Source of the DNA: Candidatus Atribacteria bacterium UBA6251
GTDB lineage: Bacteria; Atribacterota; Phoenicimicrobiia; Phoenicimicrobiales; Phoenicimicrobiaceae
Direction of reading: 5' to 3'
Length of the DNA: 64,000 bases
Assembly: GCA_002441285.1 (NCBI GenBank)
Contig: DJVR01000007.1
Location: 63,900 to 127,899 of the forward strand
Part shown: positions 61,228 through 64,000 of the stretch, one piece after another
How the letters are laid out: the number at the start of each line of letters is the position of its first letter
Numbering within the stretch: position 1 is the stretch's first letter
Program-made: the position numbers and the translations under genes
The notes under the pieces: model-generated
Seen by the model: the letters and a program-made list of their open reading frames with translations, nothing else
Databases searched by the model: none
Told to the model about the DNA's origin: nothing

Positions 61228-62949
61228 ATGGAATATCAAACCCTCTATCGCAAATGGAGACCTCAATTTTTTGAGGATATAATCGGACAGGAACATATTA
61301 CCAAAACCCTGATGAATGCTATTACTTTAAACAGGGTTGCCCATGCCTATATTTTTTCTGGTCCAAGAGGAGTAGGGAAAACTACTACTGCTCGAATTCT
61401 GGCTAAGGCTTTAAATTGTCAGGAAGGACCGACTGCTCATCCCTGTAACCAATGCTCTAATTGCACTAGAATTACCGAAGGTTTCTCTATGGATGTAGTA
61501 GAAATAGACGGGGCCTCTAATAGAGGTATTGATGATATCAGGGAATTAAGAAATAAAGTAAAATTTGCACCTTCAGAAGGGAAATACAGAATATATATCA
61601 TTGATGAGATTCATATGTTGACTACTGAAGCTTTTAATGCTCTATTGAAGACTCTGGAAGAACCTCCTCAACATATTGTATTTATTTTTGCGACTACTGC
61701 TCCCCATAAAATTCCAGAGACTATTACCTCTCGATGTCAGTGGTTTAATTTTAGAAGAATACCTCTGCCGAAGATTTTAAATAAGTTGAAAATAATTACC
61801 GAGAGTGAAAAAATAGAAGTTGAAATGAGCTCTTTAAGAATAATTGCCCAATATTCTACTGGTTCTTTACGTGATGCTGAGAATATGCTGGATCAGCTGA
61901 TTGTTTATTGCGGAAGAAAAATCGATTTTTCTAGCGTTAAGGATTTATTGGGAGAAATAGATGAAGAAATATTTGAGGATTTTTTAGGAACTATAATTAA
62001 TCAAGACATCAGTAAAGGAATTGAAATTATTAATCAGTTATTAGAATTAGGGAGAGATGAAGCGCAGTTTATAAAAGGATTAATGGAATATATTCATAAT
62101 TTAACTCTGGTTAAATATTGCTCCCCCGAAATAATGGAATCACGGGGAATCTTTAGGGAAGACTGGGAGCGCTTGAAAAAGCAATCAGATTTAATAACCT
62201 TAAGTACTCTGCTTTCCCTCATTGACGAATTAGCTGAAATTGAAAAAAAATTGAAATATTTTATTCATCCCTGGATTTTATTGGAGATGTTGGTAGTAAA
62301 GTTTGCCAAAGAAAAAAAATATGATTTAAAAACAAAACCAGAAAAAGAAAAATTTAAACTTGAGTCAGATTTTTCTCCAGAAGGGGAAAACCATAAACAT
62401 ATTTTAGGGATTGAAAATCAGTCAACCAGCAAGAGAGATAAAGAGATAAAACAAGAAGATAAAGCAGTAAAAGTTCAATCAGGTAAGAAGAAAGAAAAAG
62501 AGAAAGATGATCTGCCAGTTAATAAAGGATTAGACTATATTAACCTTAAAGAAATGTTCCCCCTATTATTAGAAAAGATTAAAAAAGAGAAAATTTCTAT
62601 CTATTCTTTTTTAAATTTAAGTAATTCGATTAATTTAGAGAATGATAAATTGATCATTAGTTTTAACCCGGAATATTGCTTTCATAAAGAGAGCTTGGAA
62701 AAAAAGAATAACAAATTGTACTTAAAAGAATTTTTATATAAAGAGACTGGACAGAATTTTAATATTGAGTGTAAGATTAATCAACAAAAAGGAATAGAAA
62801 ATGAATTATACAAAGAGAAGAAAGCAAAGAAGACAGATAATCTAGAAACTCAAGAAATTAATAAGAAAGAAAAAGCGGAAATTGTTGGAGAAAACTCAAT
62901 GATCAAAGAATCACTGAATTTATTCAAAGGAAAAATAATTAAAGAATAA
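61228..62949 (+). CDS. dnaX: DNA polymerase III subunit gamma/tau
   Basis: ATG 61228 ('MEYQTLYRKWRPQFFEDI') has AAGG seven bases upstream; the ATG at 61222 is less well placed. Walker A 'FSGPRGVGKTTTARILAKAL', the zinc-binding Cys set (starting 'CQEGPTAHPCNQCSNC'), Walker B 'IYIIDEIHML' and sensor 'TSRCQWFNFRRI' are intact. A helical domain III follows, then a Lys/Glu-rich linker (about 375-440) and a tau C-terminal domain. It loads the sliding clamp. Two runs of eight A (62243, 62312) at the end of domain III could allow slippage to a short gamma-like form. It starts a dnaX-ybaB-recR operon. Confidence 0.95.
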   Translation: MEYQTLYRKWRPQFFEDIIGQEHITKTLMNAITLNRVAHAYIFSGPRGVGKTTTARILAKALNCQEGPTAHPCNQCSNCTRITEGFSMDVVEIDGASNRGIDDIRELRNKVKFAPSEGKYRIYIIDEIHMLTTEAFNALLKTLEEPPQHIVFIFATTAPHKIPETITSRCQWFNFRRIPLPKILNKLKIITESEKIEVEMSSLRIIAQYSTGSLRDAENMLDQLIVYCGRKIDFSSVKDLLGEIDEEIFEDFLGTIINQDISKGIEIINQLLELGRDEAQFIKGLMEYIHNLTLVKYCSPEIMESRGIFREDWERLKKQSDLITLSTLLSLIDELAEIEKKLKYFIHPWILLEMLVVKFAKEKKYDLKTKPEKEKFKLESDFSPEGENHKHILGIENQSTSKRDKEIKQEDKAVKVQSGKKKEKEKDDLPVNKGLDYINLKEMFPLLLEKIKKEKISIYSFLNLSNSINLENDKLIISFNPEYCFHKESLEKKNNKLYLKEFLYKETGQNFNIECKINQQKGIENELYKEKKAKKTDNLETQEINKKEKAEIVGENSMIKESLNLFKGKIIKE

Positions 62950-63002
62950 AGATTATGTTTTAAAAGAAGATTATGCTTTAAAAGAAGGGAGTAAGTAATT
63001 AA

Positions 63003-63311
63003 ATGGATATAAAATTTTTAATGAAACAGGCTCAAATAATGCAAAAAAAGATTGAAGAAGCTAAAGAAGAACTGGGAAAAAGAGAGATTCGAGTTTCCTC
63101 TGGGGGAGGAATGATCGAAATATTAATTAATGGAAAACAAGAAATTAAAGAGATTAAAATTGAACCAGATGTTATAGATGTAAATGATAAAGAGATGTTA
63201 GAAGATCTTATTCTCGCAGCAGTGAATGAAGCAATAAGACAGTCTAAAGAATTGGTGGCCGAAGAAATGTCTAAATTAACCGGGGGAGTAAGTATCCCTG
63301 GAATGTTTTGA
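63003..63311 (+). CDS. ybaB: YbaB/EbfC nucleoid-associated protein
   Basis: The 102-residue protein begins 'MDIKFLMKQAQIMQKKIEEA' and contains 'VSSGGGMIEILINGKQEIKE' and 'KLTGGVSIPGMF' at the end, the classic YbaB/EbfC family. It dimerises and binds DNA, affecting nucleoid structure, and is nearly always placed between dnaX and recR, as here. Ribosome site AAGGGAG precedes ATG 63003. Confidence 0.95.
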   Translation: MDIKFLMKQAQIMQKKIEEAKEELGKREIRVSSGGGMIEILINGKQEIKEIKIEPDVIDVNDKEMLEDLILAAVNEAIRQSKELVAEEMSKLTGGVSIPGMF

Positions 63312-63348
63312 TGAATATTTTGATTAGTGATCGACAAAGGAGATAAAA

Positions 63349-63954
63349 TTGTATTTTAAATATACTAAACCATTAGCAAAATTAATTGAAGAATTTTCTA
63401 AAATGCCGGGTATTGGACCGAAAAGTGCCCAAAGATTAGCTTTTTATGTCTTAAAAAATTCTCGAGAGAACGCCAGAAATTTAGCCAATGCGATAATAGA
63501 AGCTAAAGAGAAAGTTAAAAATTGTTCAATTTGTGGTAATATTACCGATCAGGATATCTGTGAAATTTGTACGAACAAAGAACGAGATAAATCTGTAATC
63601 TGTGTAGTTGAAGGTGTCAATGACCTAATAGCTCTGGAAAGAACCGGAGAATATCAGGGGGTTTATCATATTTTAGAAGGTGCAATTTCTCCTTTAGATG
63701 GCATTGAACCTGAGAATTTAAAAATAGAGTTTTTAATGAGGAGATTAAAAACTGAGAAGATAAGAGAAGTAATTATAGCTACCAATCCTAATATAGAAGG
63801 AGAGGTTACTGCTTCTTATTTAGCCAAACTTATTAACCCTTTAAAGATAAAGGTAACTCGTATTGCTTATGGGGTACCTATAGGCGGTAGTCTTGAATTT
63901 GCCGATGAAGTTACCTTAACTCAAGCTTTATTAGGAAGGCAAGAAGTAAAATAG
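63349..63954 (+). CDS. recR: Recombination mediator RecR
   Basis: The 201-residue protein has the helix-hairpin-helix 'MPGIGPKSAQRLAFYVL', the C4 zinc finger 'CSICGNITDQDICEIC', the Toprim motif 'VICVVEGVNDLIAL' and the Walker-like end 'IAYGVPIGGSLEFADEVTL'. It works with RecO and RecF to load RecA at gaps. The start codon is TTG, with GGAG eight bases upstream. It is the last gene before the window edge; bases 63955-64000 are non-coding. Confidence 0.95.
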   Translation: MYFKYTKPLAKLIEEFSKMPGIGPKSAQRLAFYVLKNSRENARNLANAIIEAKEKVKNCSICGNITDQDICEICTNKERDKSVICVVEGVNDLIALERTGEYQGVYHILEGAISPLDGIEPENLKIEFLMRRLKTEKIREVIIATNPNIEGEVTASYLAKLINPLKIKVTRIAYGVPIGGSLEFADEVTLTQALLGRQEVK

Positions 63955-64000
63955 ATACTTTGATTTTAGGTAAAGATTATTGTTAGTTAAACTTTAAAAG

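Noticed and set aside
1..64000. CRISPR array or prophage
   Set aside because: No regularly spaced direct repeats and no phage structural, integrase or lysis genes were seen. The single excisionase-like HTH gene is not enough.

Overview
The window is AT-rich, gene-dense bacterial DNA from what looks like an anaerobic or fermentative diderm. A 1461-residue TamB-like protein implies an outer membrane. The SRP RNA is the long Bacillus-type form with an Alu domain, and the tadA - tRNA-Ser - SRP RNA - dnaX - ybaB - recR order is the Firmicutes-like arrangement. A diderm with low GC, Firmicutes-like synteny and many PAS/GGDEF/HD-GYP proteins would fit Atribacterota (JS1/OP9), but this is an inference and no 16S gene is present.

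Layout. Positions 1-4.5 kb are a genomic scrapyard: the tail of an ABC ATPase, a truncated membrane-protein start cut by a decayed IS3-family element, a response-regulator fragment, a GC-rich hairpin, and a broken diversity-generating retroelement (DGR). In the DGR a lipoprotein gene ends in an undiversified, template-like AAC-rich segment and runs directly into a reverse transcriptase that has lost motif A and its 3' end. At 5-13.2 kb tamB is followed closely by a LytS-type sensor kinase, an Rcp1-type receiver and a REC-PAS-HD-GYP protein. At 13.5-14.6 kb two broken genes (HPP family, MGT glycosyltransferase) abut. At 14.7-18.5 kb lie an sdpRI pair with a palindromic operator, a GNAT, cysK, and a CGNR regulator divergent from a small gene across two matched inverted repeats. 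At 18.8-30.8 kb are two PAS/GGDEF proteins with intact I-sites, a HAD protein, a TPR protein, YbaK, asparaginase, a radical SAM protein, galT, and a dead HD-GYP gene behind a decayed c-di-GMP-I riboswitch.

At 30.9-44.9 kb are pyk, an alcohol dehydrogenase, an MBL protein, a DUF362 ferredoxin, an HD protein, a histidine phosphatase, a RecB-like nuclease, a CDF transporter, a degenerate HD-GYP protein, an Slt-type lytic transglycosylase, and a five-LysM M23 peptidase. At 45-50.7 kb is a complete oligopeptide/dipeptide ABC transporter. At 51-59 kb are a CarD-like protein, folD, mnmG, tRNA-Ser(GCT), an unrecognised protein, deoD, a DUF1624 membrane protein and murD. At 59.7-64 kb tRNA-Arg(ACG) sits beside tadA, its modifying enzyme, followed by two tRNA-Ser genes, SRP RNA, dnaX, ybaB and recR.

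How the genes work together. The recurrent theme is cyclic-di-GMP signalling: two likely synthases, one intact HD-GYP hydrolase, one HD-GYP protein missing metal ligands, and one HD-GYP pseudogene with its riboswitch relic. A second theme is envelope work (TamB, Slt, LysM-M23, MurD). A third is RNA and translation quality control (TadA, MnmG, YbaK, SRP). No CRISPR array, rRNA or intact mobile element was seen.
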